Assembly (NCBI RefSeq): GCF_003386865.1
Contig: NZ_QTUA01000001.1
Span: 2,108,001 to 2,172,000 of the forward strand
Direction of reading: 5' to 3'
Source of the DNA: Calidifontibacter indicus
Lineage (GTDB): Bacteria > Actinomycetota > Actinomycetes > Actinomycetales > Dermatophilaceae
Length of the DNA: 64,000 nucleotides
Position numbers and translations under genes: made by a program. Under the pieces are notes generated by a model. It did no database searches and was not told the origin of the DNA. It worked only from the letters and a program-made list of their open reading frames with translations. Positions 52,079 to 59,905 of this stretch are shown in pieces; position 1 is the stretch's first letter, and each line of letters starts with the position of its first letter.

Positions 52079-52895
52079 CGAGATATATCGCGGTGCCCGG
52101 GATGACCTTGCCGCGGGTCGGACTCCAGCCGCCCCAGTCCGACTTGTTGTGGTCGGGCCAGGTCGGCTCCACGACGTCCTCGACGGTGAGGCCGGCGGCG
52201 ACCATCTCCCGGATGCGACCGCCGAAGGTGCGGTGATGCTCGACGTACGTGACGAGGTCACCCGACCGCTCCACGTACGGTGTCGTGTCGAAGTAGTCGT
52301 ACTGCGCCACCAGGCCCGACTTGTCCGGCACGTCGGGGAACGCCCACCGGAACGGGTGGGTGGTCGAGAAGGCGAGGCGTCCGCCGGGGCGCAGCACCCG
52401 CGCGAGTTCGCGCATCAACGATGCGGTGTCGGCGATGAAGGGCACGGCGCCGTATGCGGAGAACGCGATGTCGAAAGTGTCGTCGGCGAAGGGCAGCACG
52501 CCCGCGTCGGCCTGCACCATCGGCAGCGAGCGCCCCGCGCGTTCGTCGATCTCGCGGCCCACCTCGAGCATGCCGAGGGAGATGTCGGACGCCACCACCC
52601 GGGCACCCTGCGCCGCCATCCACCGGGCGCCCTGACCGGCGCCGGCTCCGAACTCCAGCACATCGCGTCCGGCGAGCCCTCGTCGATCGCCGAAGATCCG
52701 CAGCTCCTCCTCGGTCCAGCCCTCCGGACCCCAGACCAGTTGTTCGTCGCCGAGGAACGCGCCGTGCTCGAGGTAGTAGTCGCGGGCCTCGCCGTCCCAC
52801 CACGCGCGCTGTGCGCGGGAGCTCTCCCGGTCGTCGACGTGGTGGTTCTTCCCGCGCCCGGCCGAGGAGCCGCCGGGCGTTGCCGAGTCGTCCAT
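52065..52895 (-). CDS. class I SAM-dependent methyltransferase
   Basis: The 276-residue protein has motif I VLEFGAGAGQGARWMAAQGA, DISLGMLEVG, and VLRXGG-type LARVLRPGGRLAFSTTHPF, as in the Methyltransf_11 group. AAAGGA (52904-52909 on the minus strand) lies 8 nt before the ATG. It is divergent from rpsA. It may be part of the conserved polA-rpsA neighbourhood rather than of the glycan locus. Substrate unknown. Confidence 0.83.
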   Translation of the reverse strand: MDDSATPGGSSAGRGKNHHVDDRESSRAQRAWWDGEARDYYLEHGAFLGDEQLVWGPEGWTEEELRIFGDRRGLAGRDVLEFGAGAGQGARWMAAQGARVVASDISLGMLEVGREIDERAGRSLPMVQADAGVLPFADDTFDIAFSAYGAVPFIADTASLMRELARVLRPGGRLAFSTTHPFRWAFPDVPDKSGLVAQYDYFDTTPYVERSGDLVTYVEHHRTFGGRIREMVAAGLTVEDVVEPTWPDHNKSDWGGWSPTRGKVIPGTAIYLATKP

Positions 52896-52938
52896 GATCC
52901 GAGTCCTTTCATCGGACGTTTTGGGTCCGAAAGTGGTT

Positions 52939-52967
52939 TTGCCCACGTCTTGCACAGCGGGTAGGAT
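52939..52967 (+). promoter_or_regulatory. promoter of rpsA
   Basis: TTGCCC (52939-52944), a 17-nt spacer and TAGGAT (52962-52967) form the best sigma-70-type promoter in the window. It gives a 5' leader of about 97 nt before the rpsA ATG. Confidence 0.7.
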
Positions 52968-52993
52968 AAAGAGGCACTTTCGTGTGCGCAGTA

Positions 52994-53024
52994 TCCCGTC
53001 GGTCATTCCGGTGGTTCGACGGGA
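52994..53024 (+). promoter_or_regulatory. stem-loop in the rpsA leader
   Basis: tcccgtcg (52994-53001) and cgacggga (53017-53024) pair perfectly around a 15-nt loop in the untranslated leader. In some bacteria S1 represses its own mRNA through leader structure. That role here is speculative. Confidence 0.35.
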
Positions 53025-53070
53025 CGTCCTTATTGTCCAACTCAACCGTCCACCAAAGGTTTCCTACTAC

Positions 53071-54525
53071 ATGACTACCGCCACCACCTCCCAGATCGCG
53101 ATCAACGACATCGGATCCGAGGAGGAGCTGCTCGCCGCGATCGACGCGACGATCAAGCACTTCAATGACGGCGACATCGTCGAAGGTGTCATCGTCAAGG
53201 TCGACCGTGACGAGGTTCTCCTCGACATCGGTTACAAGACCGAGGGCGTCATTCCCTCGCGCGAACTCTCCATCAAGCACGACGTCGACCCGACCGAGGT
53301 CGTTTCCGTGGGCGATGAGGTCGAGGCTCTCGTTCTCCAGAAGGAGGACAAGGAAGGCCGTCTGATCCTGTCCAAGAAGCGTGCGCAGTACGAGCGCGCC
53401 TGGGGCACGATCGAGAAGATCAAGGAAGAGGACGGCGTCGTCACCGGTACAGTCATCGAGGTCGTCAAGGGTGGCCTCATCCTCGACATCGGCCTGCGCG
53501 GCTTCCTGCCCGCCTCGCTGGTCGAGATGCGTCGTGTCCGCGACCTGCAGCCGTACGTCGGCAAGGAGGTCGAGGCCAAGATCATCGAGCTCGACAAGAA
53601 CCGCAACAACGTCGTTCTGTCGCGCCGCGCCTGGCTGGAGCAGACCCAGTCCGAGGTGCGCACCACGTTCCTCAAGGAACTGCAGAAGGGCCAGGTCCGC
53701 TCGGGCGTCGTGTCCTCGATCGTCAACTTCGGTGCGTTCGTCGACCTCGGTGGCGTCGACGGTCTGGTGCACGTCTCGGAACTGTCCTGGAAGCACATCG
53801 ACCACCCGTCCGAGGTTGTCGAGGTCGGTCAGGAAGTCACCGTCGAGGTGCTCGACGTCGACATGGACCGCGAGCGCGTCTCGCTGTCGCTGAAGGCGAC
53901 CCAGGAAGACCCGTGGCAGCACTTCGCCCGCACCCACGCGATCGGTCAGGTCGTCCCGGGTAAGGTCACCAAGCTCGTTCCGTTCGGTGCGTTCGTGCGC
54001 GTCGAGGATGGCATCGAGGGTCTGGTCCACATCTCCGAGCTGGCCGAGCGCCACGTGGAGCTGCCGGAGCAGGTCGTCACCGTCGGCACCGAGCTGTTCG
54101 TCAAGGTCATCGACGTCGACCTGGAGCGCCGCCGCATCTCGCTGTCGCTCAAGCAGGCCAACGACGACGCCGCCGGTGCGAACGACTTCGACCCGACGCT
54201 GTACGGCATGGCCGCCGAGTACGACGACCAGGGCAACTACAAGTACCCCGAGGGCTTCGACCCGGAGACCAACGAGTGGCTCGAGGGTTACGAGACCCAG
54301 CGCGAGGCCTGGGAGGCGCAGTACGCCGACGCCCACGCCCGCTACGAAGCGCACCAGGCCCAGATCGAGGCCGCCCGCAAGGCCGACGCGGAGGCTGTCG
54401 CCACCGCTGCGACCGCGCCGACCTCGTACTCCTCCGGTGGCGAGACCACCTCGGCTCCGGCCGAGGGCACCCTCGCTTCGGACGAGGCACTGGCCGCGCT
54501 GCGTGAGAAGCTCACCGGCAACTGA
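53071..54525 (+). CDS. rpsA: 30S ribosomal protein S1
   Basis: S1 binds mRNA at the ribosome. The 484-residue protein has four S1/OB repeats (about 36-105, 121-186, 207-275, 292-361), with the hallmark strands VDRDEVLLDIGYKTEG, VVKGGLILDIGLRGFLP, IVNFGAFVDLGGVDGLVHV and LVPFGAFVRVEDGIEGLVHI. An acidic, Ala/Gln-rich tail of about 120 residues follows. Four repeats plus tail is the actinobacterial form. AAAGG (53055-53059) lies 11 nt before the ATG, after a leader of about 97 nt. Confidence 0.97.
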   Translation: MTTATTSQIAINDIGSEEELLAAIDATIKHFNDGDIVEGVIVKVDRDEVLLDIGYKTEGVIPSRELSIKHDVDPTEVVSVGDEVEALVLQKEDKEGRLILSKKRAQYERAWGTIEKIKEEDGVVTGTVIEVVKGGLILDIGLRGFLPASLVEMRRVRDLQPYVGKEVEAKIIELDKNRNNVVLSRRAWLEQTQSEVRTTFLKELQKGQVRSGVVSSIVNFGAFVDLGGVDGLVHVSELSWKHIDHPSEVVEVGQEVTVEVLDVDMDRERVSLSLKATQEDPWQHFARTHAIGQVVPGKVTKLVPFGAFVRVEDGIEGLVHISELAERHVELPEQVVTVGTELFVKVIDVDLERRRISLSLKQANDDAAGANDFDPTLYGMAAEYDDQGNYKYPEGFDPETNEWLEGYETQREAWEAQYADAHARYEAHQAQIEAARKADAEAVATAATAPTSYSSGGETTSAPAEGTLASDEALAALREKLTGN

Positions 54526-54551
54526 GCTGACTGACGTCGGCACAGCGGCCT

Positions 54552-54590
54552 GAAAGGCCCCGCCCACCGTTTCGGTGGGCGGGGCCTTTC
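54552..54590 (+). terminator. terminator of rpsA
   Basis: Perfect 18-bp arms (54552-54569 and 54573-54590) with a TTT loop start 26 bp after the rpsA stop. Confidence 0.9.
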
Positions 54591-54606
54591 TCGTTCGCTC
54601 ACTCTC

Positions 54607-54658
54607 GCGAAAGTTTGCGGTTTCGTGCACGTGCGTTGCGTGTCGTGCGAACTTTCGG
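54607..54658. repeat. 52-bp palindromic repeat, copy 3
   Basis: gcgaaagtttgc (54607-54618) opens the unit and gcgaactttcgg (54647-54658) closes it, with core gtgcacgtgcgttgcgtgtc. It is the first of three copies in one 365-bp intergenic region. Confidence 0.75.
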
Positions 54659-54670
54659 CTCACGGGGCCC

Positions 54671-54810
54671 GCGGAAGTTTGCAGGTTTGCGCGCGAGGGT
54701 CCCGTGTGATGTCTCAGGACATCGGTGACAGTTCTGCATCAGGACATCGGTGACAGTTGGTGTCTCAGGACATCACATGCGCGTGCGTCACGGGTCATGC
54801 AAACTTTCGG
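54671..54810. repeat. 52-bp palindromic repeat, copy 4, split by an 88-bp insertion
   Basis: Bases 54671-54688 match the first 18 bases of the unit and 54777-54810 match the last 34, adding up to exactly 52 bp. The 88 bp between them (54689-54776) are foreign to the unit and mostly consist of IS-like end repeats. Confidence 0.65.
54689..54776. mobile_element. insertion-sequence end remnant (putative)
   Basis: aggacatcggtgacagtt occurs twice in direct orientation (54716-54733 and 54741-54758), and gatgtctcaggacatc (54708-54723) and its relative tgtctcaggacatcac (54761-54776) are near-palindromic. The array recalls terminal repeats of IS481/IS3-type elements of actinobacteria from memory only. 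No transposase is present, so this would be a solo or deletion remnant. Confidence 0.4.
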
Positions 54811-54822
54811 AAAGGCGGGCTC

Positions 54823-54874
54823 GCGAGATGTTGCAACTTCGTGCGCGTGCGTCGCGCGTCGCGCAAACTTTCGG
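54823..54874. repeat. 52-bp palindromic repeat, copy 5
   Basis: The right arm gcgcaaactttcgg (54861-54874) and core gtgcgcgtgcgtcgcgcgtc fit the family. The left arm gcgagatgttgc (54823-54834) has drifted. It lies 17 bp before the end of the SDR gene. Confidence 0.7.
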
Positions 54875-54890
54875 GGGAGGCGGGGTCGTG

Positions 54891-55640
54891 TCAGCCGCGG
54901 CCGAAGAGCGTGCCGCCGTTGACCTGGAGAATCTGCCCGGTCGTCCAGCCGGAGTTGGGGGAGGCCAGGTAGGCGACGGCCTCCGCGACTTCTTCGGGGG
55001 TGCCCGGCCGCTTCATCGGGATGGGCGCGATGCGGCCCTCGACGATGCTGGGGTCGCGGGCGATGCGGCCGGCCCAGAACGGCGTGCCGGGTACGAACCC
55101 CGGTGCGACGGAATTGACCGTGATGCCGTCGGCCGCGAGTTCACCGGCAAGGCTCAGCACCCATGCGTTGACCGCGGCCTTGGCCGCGCCGTACGCACCC
55201 GAACCACGCAGTGCCGCAATGGAGCTCATCGCGATGATGCGACCTCCCGGGCGCGGCATGTGGTCGAGCAGGGCCTGCGTGATGAGCACCGCCGACAGCA
55301 CATTGCCGTCGAAGTCGGCCCGCCACGCCTGGGCGGTCTCCTGCAGCGTCTTCGCCCCGAGACCGTAGTTGCCGCCGGCGTTCGCGACCAACACGTCGAT
55401 CGGGCGCCCCGTCTTCAGTTCCGCGGCCAGCCGCTCCACATCGTCCGGCACTGTGAGGTCGCAGGTGCGGGTCGCGATGCGCGCGGTCGGCGCGCCCTCG
55501 CGCAGCTCGGCAGCGGCAGACTCCAGTGGTTCCGCGCGGCGCCCGACCAGGATGAGGTCGGGGTCTTCGCGCAGCAGCCGGTGAGCGATGGCCTTGCCGA
55601 TGCCGGTGCCGCCGCCGGTGATCACGATGCGTCGGGTCAT
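54891..55640 (-). CDS. short-chain dehydrogenase/reductase
   Basis: The 249-residue classical SDR has the nucleotide motif TGGGTGIG (8-15), NAG in LVANAGGNYG, the active-site Ser in AMSSIAALRGS and YGAAK for Tyr/Lys, and PG near residue 180. The C-terminal GQILQVNGGTLFG ends the fold. It is probably NADP(H)-dependent; the substrate is unknown. Its ATG follows a minus-strand TACTCT box by 7 nt, so it is likely leaderless. Confidence 0.9.
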   Translation of the reverse strand: MTRRIVITGGGTGIGKAIAHRLLREDPDLILVGRRAEPLESAAAELREGAPTARIATRTCDLTVPDDVERLAAELKTGRPIDVLVANAGGNYGLGAKTLQETAQAWRADFDGNVLSAVLITQALLDHMPRPGGRIIAMSSIAALRGSGAYGAAKAAVNAWVLSLAGELAADGITVNSVAPGFVPGTPFWAGRIARDPSIVEGRIAPIPMKRPGTPEEVAEAVAYLASPNSGWTTGQILQVNGGTLFGRG

Positions 55641-55647
55641 GGCGTCA

Positions 55648-55653
55648 AGAGTA
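55648..55653 (-). promoter_or_regulatory. -10 box of the SDR gene (leaderless)
   Basis: TACTCT on the minus strand ends 7 nt before the ATG (55638-55640). No ribosome site is present. The box lies just past the stop codon of the AlkA-like gene, which is transcribed in the same direction. Confidence 0.45.
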
Positions 55654-55668
55654 GGTCGCCGAGTGCCG

Positions 55669-56553
55669 TCATCGGGCGTACGCCTCGGCCGTCCATAAGT
55701 GGGTCAGCGCGTAGGCCCGCCAGGGCCGCCACGCCTGCGAGGCGCGGTGCGCCTCGGCCGGTGTGACGCCGTCCAGGGCCCGGCGCAGCACGGCGTCGCC
55801 GGGCGTGAACGCGTCCCGGTCGCCGAGCGCGCGAAGGGCGAGGTAGTCAGCCGTCCACGGCCCGATGCCGGGCAGCGCAAGCAACGCGGCCCGGGTGCCG
55901 ACGGGGTCCTGCGGGTCGAGCCGCAGTCCGTCGGCCAACGCCTGCGCCAGCACATGCACCGTGCGGGCCCGCGCACCGGTCAACCCGATCGTGGCCCGCA
56001 GTTCGTCGACGTCGACGGACGCGACGGTGTGCGGCGTCGGCGCGAGCGTCCACGGACCGCCGGGAAGTTCGGCGGCGACGGGGGAGCCGTACGCCTCGAC
56101 GAAGCGTGCCTGCAGGGTGCGGGCGCCGCGCAGCGTGACCTGCTGACCGAGCACGGTGAACAGTGCGCACTCGCTGCGGTCGACCGCGCCGGCCACCCGC
56201 AGCCCTGGTCGCGCCGCGACCAGGGCTGCGAGACGAGGGTCGAGGGAGAGGGCCCGGTCGATCTGCACCGGGTCGGCGTCGAGGTCGAGCCAGCGGCGCA
56301 CGATCGCGACCAGTTGTGGTGCGTCGGCAGGGTCGCTGAGGTGCAGCGTCACAGGCACCTCGGACGCGTCGTCATCGAGGTGGAGGTCGACCTCGACGAG
56401 GGCGGGTCCACCGGGCGCTGCGACGACGCGGCGATGGACGCCGTCGACCTGAGTCTCGAGCGCCGGCACCGCGTGCGCCCGCAATGCAGCCGCGAGGGCG
56501 GTCGCCGCGAACGGCGGGCGCACCGGCAACCGCAGGTCGGATCGGGTTGTCAC
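55669..56553 (-). CDS. alkA: DNA-3-methyladenine glycosylase II (AlkA-like)
   Basis: The 294-residue base-excision glycosylase removes alkylated purines. It has an N-terminal AlkA_N-like half and the helix-hairpin-helix GPD motif LLALPGIGPWTADYLALRAL, with the catalytic Asp in RDAFTPGDAVLRRAL. The ECALFTVLGQQVTLRGA helix carries the base-flipping segment. GTG 56553 is chosen because the conserved region starts soon after and upstream codons run into coaE's promoter. It is divergent from coaE. Confidence 0.88.
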   Translation of the reverse strand: MTTRSDLRLPVRPPFAATALAAALRAHAVPALETQVDGVHRRVVAAPGGPALVEVDLHLDDDASEVPVTLHLSDPADAPQLVAIVRRWLDLDADPVQIDRALSLDPRLAALVAARPGLRVAGAVDRSECALFTVLGQQVTLRGARTLQARFVEAYGSPVAAELPGGPWTLAPTPHTVASVDVDELRATIGLTGARARTVHVLAQALADGLRLDPQDPVGTRAALLALPGIGPWTADYLALRALGDRDAFTPGDAVLRRALDGVTPAEAHRASQAWRPWRAYALTHLWTAEAYAR

Positions 56554-56586
56554 CCGGGCATTCTCGCCGGTGTCGGGGGCGGCCGG

Positions 56587-56592
56587 TACATT
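56587..56592 (+). promoter_or_regulatory. -10 box of coaE (leaderless)
   Basis: TACATT ends 7 nt before ATG 56600. There is no ribosome site between it and the start. Confidence 0.5.
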
Positions 56593-56599
56593 CGGCGCC

Positions 56600-57823
56600 A
56601 TGATGCGGATCGGGCTGACCGGCGGAATCGGATCGGGCAAGTCGACGGTGTCGAAGGTGCTCGCCGGGCTCGGCGCGGTGATCGTCGACGCCGACCTCAT
56701 CGCGCGGGAGGTGGTCGAGCCGGGCACGCCGGGGTTGGCCGCCATTCGCGCGGAGTTCGGCGCCGAGGTGTTGCAGCCCGACGGGTCCCTCGACCGACCG
56801 GCGCTCGGTGCGGTCGTGTTCGCCGACCCCGAGCGTCGCCGCGCGCTCGAGGCGATCACCCACCCACTCATCGGGCAACGCACGCAGGAACTGTTCGCGC
56901 AGGCTCCCACCGATGCGGTCGTCGTGCACGACATGCCGCTGTTGGTCGAGCTCGGCCAGACCGACGGTTACCACCTGATGCTCATCGTCGACGTGCCCGA
57001 GGAGGTGCGGCTGACCCGGCTCGTCGAACAACGCGGCATGGCCGAGGCCGATGCCCGTGCCCGCATCGGCGCCCAGGCCACCGACGCCCAGCGCCGGGAG
57101 GCGGCCGACGTGCTGCTCGACAACAGCGGCACCCCGGAGCAGCTCACCGAATCGTTGACATCCTTGTGGCACAACCGGATTCGACCCTACGCAGACAACC
57201 TGGTGGCCGATCGGGCGGTGCGTCGGCCCGACGCCGTGACCATCACCGAACCCGACCCGACCTGGGCTGCGCAGGGGCGTCGCCTCTCCCGGCGCCTCGT
57301 CCACCAACTCGGCCGGGCCGGATTCGAGGTCGAGGTCGACCACATCGGGTCGACGTCGGTGCCCGGTCTGGCCGCGAAGGACGTCATCGACCTCCAGGTG
57401 CGGGTGTCCGACCTCGGCATCGCCGAGACTCCCACCTTCCGCGAGGCGTTGCGTGCCGCCGGGTTCGTCGATCTGCGCCCCAATCAAGACGAACCCAAGC
57501 CGTGGGCGCCCGACCCCGAGCAGTGGCGCAAGCTCTACGCCAACGGGGCCGACCCGGCCAGGGTCACGCACCTGCATGTCCGCACCGCGTCCGGGCCGGC
57601 CGCGCAGGTGGCCTTGCAGTTCCGTGACTGGCTGCGCGCCCACGACGCCGAGCGCGATGCCTATGCCGCGGTCAAACGCGAGATCGCGCGCGCGCACCCG
57701 GGTGGCAGCCCGGAGACCAAGCAGGACTACGTGCAGGCGAAGGAACCGTGGTTCGCACAGGCGCTGCCGCGTGCACGCGAGTGGGCCCGGGCCACCGGGT
57801 GGGCGAACCCTTCGACCCACTGA
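56600..57823 (+). CDS. coaE: dephospho-CoA kinase fused to a UPF0157/GrpB domain
   Basis: Residues 1-200 are dephospho-CoA kinase, the last step of CoA synthesis, with P-loop GGIGSGKST at 9-17, DADLIAREVV and HDMPLLVELG. Residues about 215-385 are a UPF0157 (GrpB-like) nucleotidyltransferase-fold domain, with VDHIGSTSVPGLAAKDVIDL. The 407-residue fusion is the usual actinobacterial form (Rv1631 in M. tuberculosis). ATG 56600 fits a leaderless start, and ATG 56603 is next in frame. The second domain's activity is unknown. Confidence 0.93.
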   Translation: MMRIGLTGGIGSGKSTVSKVLAGLGAVIVDADLIAREVVEPGTPGLAAIRAEFGAEVLQPDGSLDRPALGAVVFADPERRRALEAITHPLIGQRTQELFAQAPTDAVVVHDMPLLVELGQTDGYHLMLIVDVPEEVRLTRLVEQRGMAEADARARIGAQATDAQRREAADVLLDNSGTPEQLTESLTSLWHNRIRPYADNLVADRAVRRPDAVTITEPDPTWAAQGRRLSRRLVHQLGRAGFEVEVDHIGSTSVPGLAAKDVIDLQVRVSDLGIAETPTFREALRAAGFVDLRPNQDEPKPWAPDPEQWRKLYANGADPARVTHLHVRTASGPAAQVALQFRDWLRAHDAERDAYAAVKREIARAHPGGSPETKQDYVQAKEPWFAQALPRAREWARATGWANPSTH

Positions 57824-57917
57824 TTCCCGCACCCGAAGTCGAAGCACGTCGAACTACCGGAAATCGCCTCTTCATGAGATATAGAGAACCTAAGTAAATG
57901 CCCGAGGAGAGGCAACG

Positions 57918-58380
57918 TTGAGTCACGGTTCAGATACCAGCGCAGGGACGTCGAGCATGTTCCGGCAACCCAGCGCGGTGTGCGGTGGGGCCTGGGCAAT
58001 GCGCTCTTCATCGCCACCTCGCTGGCCGTGATCGTGGCCTCCGCGTCGGGCGGCCTCGCCAGCGCGATCATCCTCTACGAAACAGCCTTCGACGTCGGCA
58101 TCGCGTTCGGCCCGCTGCTCGGCGGCATGCTCGGCAACATGAGCTGGCGGCCCGTTCTTCGGTGTTTCGGTGCTCATGGCGATCGCGCTGGTGGCCACCG
58201 TGCTGTTCGTTCCGGAACAGCCCAAGCCGGCCCGGCGCACCTCGGTGTTCGCACCGCTCAAGGCGCTCAAGCACCGCGGTCTGTTGACGATGAGCATCAC
58301 CGCCCTGCTGTACAACTGGGCCTTCTTCATCGGCATCAACAACGTGCTCACCACCCAGGCGGTCATGGTGATCAGCCCGC
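57918..58380 (+). pseudogene. decayed MFS drug-efflux transporter
   Basis: A good ribosome site (gaggagagg, 57904-57912) and TTG 57918 begin SHGSDTSAGTSSMFRQPSAV, a normal MFS N-terminus. After about 57978 the sequence jumps, in another frame, to RWGLGNALFIATSLAVI, a mid-protein MFS segment, so an internal deletion is likely. A second frame change near 58150-58170 separates GNMSWR from VLMAIALVATVLFVPEQPKP. The C-terminus stops at TTQAVMVISP where the antiporter gene begins. The 94 bp before it hold only a short AT-richer stretch that may be its old promoter. Confidence 0.8.
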
Positions 58381-59724
58381 GGCCAACTCGTCGCGGCGGC
58401 GGTCGAGCCAGCGCACCATGGGGGTGGCGACCACCCCGTGCACCAGCACCGACAACGCGACGGTGAACCCGCCGATCGACCAGAGTTCGGCCTCGTGCGG
58501 CAGGTTGCTGTGCGACGACGCGTACGCCAGGTAGTAGAGCGTGCCGATGCCGCGCACCCCGAGGAACGCGGTGGCGAACCGTTCGCGCGGGCCGAGCCGG
58601 CCGTCGCCCGCGACATCGACCGTGGTGCGATTCCAGAGGGCGAGCGAGCCGGTGAGCGGGCGCACCACGAAGATCAGCAGCACCGCGACCAGCGCGCCGC
58701 CCCAGGTGAGGTCGCGCAGCATGCCGTCGGTGAGTGCCGCGCCGAGCAGGAGCAGCACCAAAAGCGTCAGCAGGTGTTCGAGCCGTTCGATCACCCCGTG
58801 CATGTGGTCGTGGTAGGCGTGCGTCGGGTTGCCGGCGCGCATCTGCAGCGCACACACGAACACCGACAGGAACGCCCAGCCGTGCAGCAACTCGCCGAGG
58901 CCGTATGCGATCAGCGGCGCCACGACGACCAGCAGCGGGTCGCCCAGGTCGGCGAACCGCAGACCGCGCGGCGCACGGAACGCCAACCGTCCGAGCACGG
59001 TGCCCACGGCCCATCCGACGGCGACGCCGATCACGGTGCGCCCGACGAGATCCCAGGCGATCCAGGACGCGATGTCCGCGGCGGTGAGCGTGCCGGTGGC
59101 CACCATGCTCAGGCCGAGCACCACGAAGGGGAAGGCCGCACCGTCGTTGAGGCCGGCTTCGGACGTGAGCGCGAAACGCACCTCGTCGTCCTCGTCCAGC
59201 TCGTCCAGCTCGTCCAGCTCGTCGTCGTGTTGTTCGCCGTCGCCGTCGCCGTCGACCGTGGGGCCGCCGACCTGCACGTCGGACGCGAGCACCGGATCGG
59301 TGGGTGCCAGTGACCCGGCGAGCACGAGCGCGGCCGCAGGCACGAGCCCGGCCAGCCACCAGCCGAGCAGTGCAGTGGCCAGGATCGCCAGCGGCATCGC
59401 CACCAGGATCAGCCGCCAGGTGGAGTTCCAGCGGCGCCAGGCGGCGCGGGTGCGGTGCAACGGGCGGTCGAGCGCGATGCCGACACCGGTGAGCGCCACG
59501 ATGATCGTCACCGTCGTGAGCTGCTCGGCGAGTGCAGGGTGCTGCAGCGGGTCGAGGCTGAACCCGTTCGGCATCGGCAACAGCCCGGCCAGCAGGCCGA
59601 TCGAGAGCAGGACGATGGGTGCCGAGACCGCGCGGTTCTCAGTGAGCCGCGGCAGGAGCAATCCGACGAAGAGCGCGACGCCGATGATGAGGTAGGCCGC
59701 GGCGATGTAGGTGTTGGGACTCAT
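58372..59724 (-). CDS. CPA1-type cation/proton antiporter
   Basis: The 450-residue membrane protein has about twelve helices and the CPA1 ion-site pattern SLAPTDPVLASDVQVG, then GLNDGAAFPFVVLGLS. Between these lies an acidic loop (GDGDGEQHDDELDELDELDEDDE across about 168-190) encoded by a 9-bp DNA repeat. It probably exchanges Na+ or K+ for H+. ATG 59724 starts the first helix; no clear ribosome site precedes it. Its 3' end abuts the MFS pseudogene. Confidence 0.87.
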   Translation of the reverse strand: MSPNTYIAAAYLIIGVALFVGLLLPRLTENRAVSAPIVLLSIGLLAGLLPMPNGFSLDPLQHPALAEQLTTVTIIVALTGVGIALDRPLHRTRAAWRRWNSTWRLILVAMPLAILATALLGWWLAGLVPAAALVLAGSLAPTDPVLASDVQVGGPTVDGDGDGEQHDDELDELDELDEDDEVRFALTSEAGLNDGAAFPFVVLGLSMVATGTLTAADIASWIAWDLVGRTVIGVAVGWAVGTVLGRLAFRAPRGLRFADLGDPLLVVVAPLIAYGLGELLHGWAFLSVFVCALQMRAGNPTHAYHDHMHGVIERLEHLLTLLVLLLLGAALTDGMLRDLTWGGALVAVLLIFVVRPLTGSLALWNRTTVDVAGDGRLGPRERFATAFLGVRGIGTLYYLAYASSHSNLPHEAELWSIGGFTVALSVLVHGVVATPMVRWLDRRRDELAAG

Positions 59725-59893
59725 CGGTGCCGACGGTGCCGATGATGGAGGCAGGGGGAGATGCGCACCCGCGTATCCTCCCAGCACCGGCTGCCGTTCG
59801 ACATCCCAACCCGGGGTCGCTGCGGGCGGCCGCTCGCGTCGGCCAGGCGGACGGTCGCAGTGACGTCGTCGTGAGGTTGTCGGTGCGCGGTCG

Positions 59894-59899
59894 TACCGT
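59894..59899 (+). promoter_or_regulatory. -10 box of uvrB (leaderless)
   Basis: TACCGT ends 6 nt before ATG 59906. I saw no LexA-type (SOS) box in the 180 bp between the antiporter and uvrB starts. Confidence 0.45.
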
Positions 59900-59905
59900 T
59901 GACCC

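Noticed and set aside
54891-56553. SDR and AlkA-like genes as one operon with the repeat cluster as leader
   Set aside because: Both genes are on the minus strand and the repeats lie after their 3' end, so the cluster cannot be their leader.
59725-59905. LexA box upstream of uvrB
   Set aside because: No GAAC-N4-GTTC-like sequence is present in this gap.
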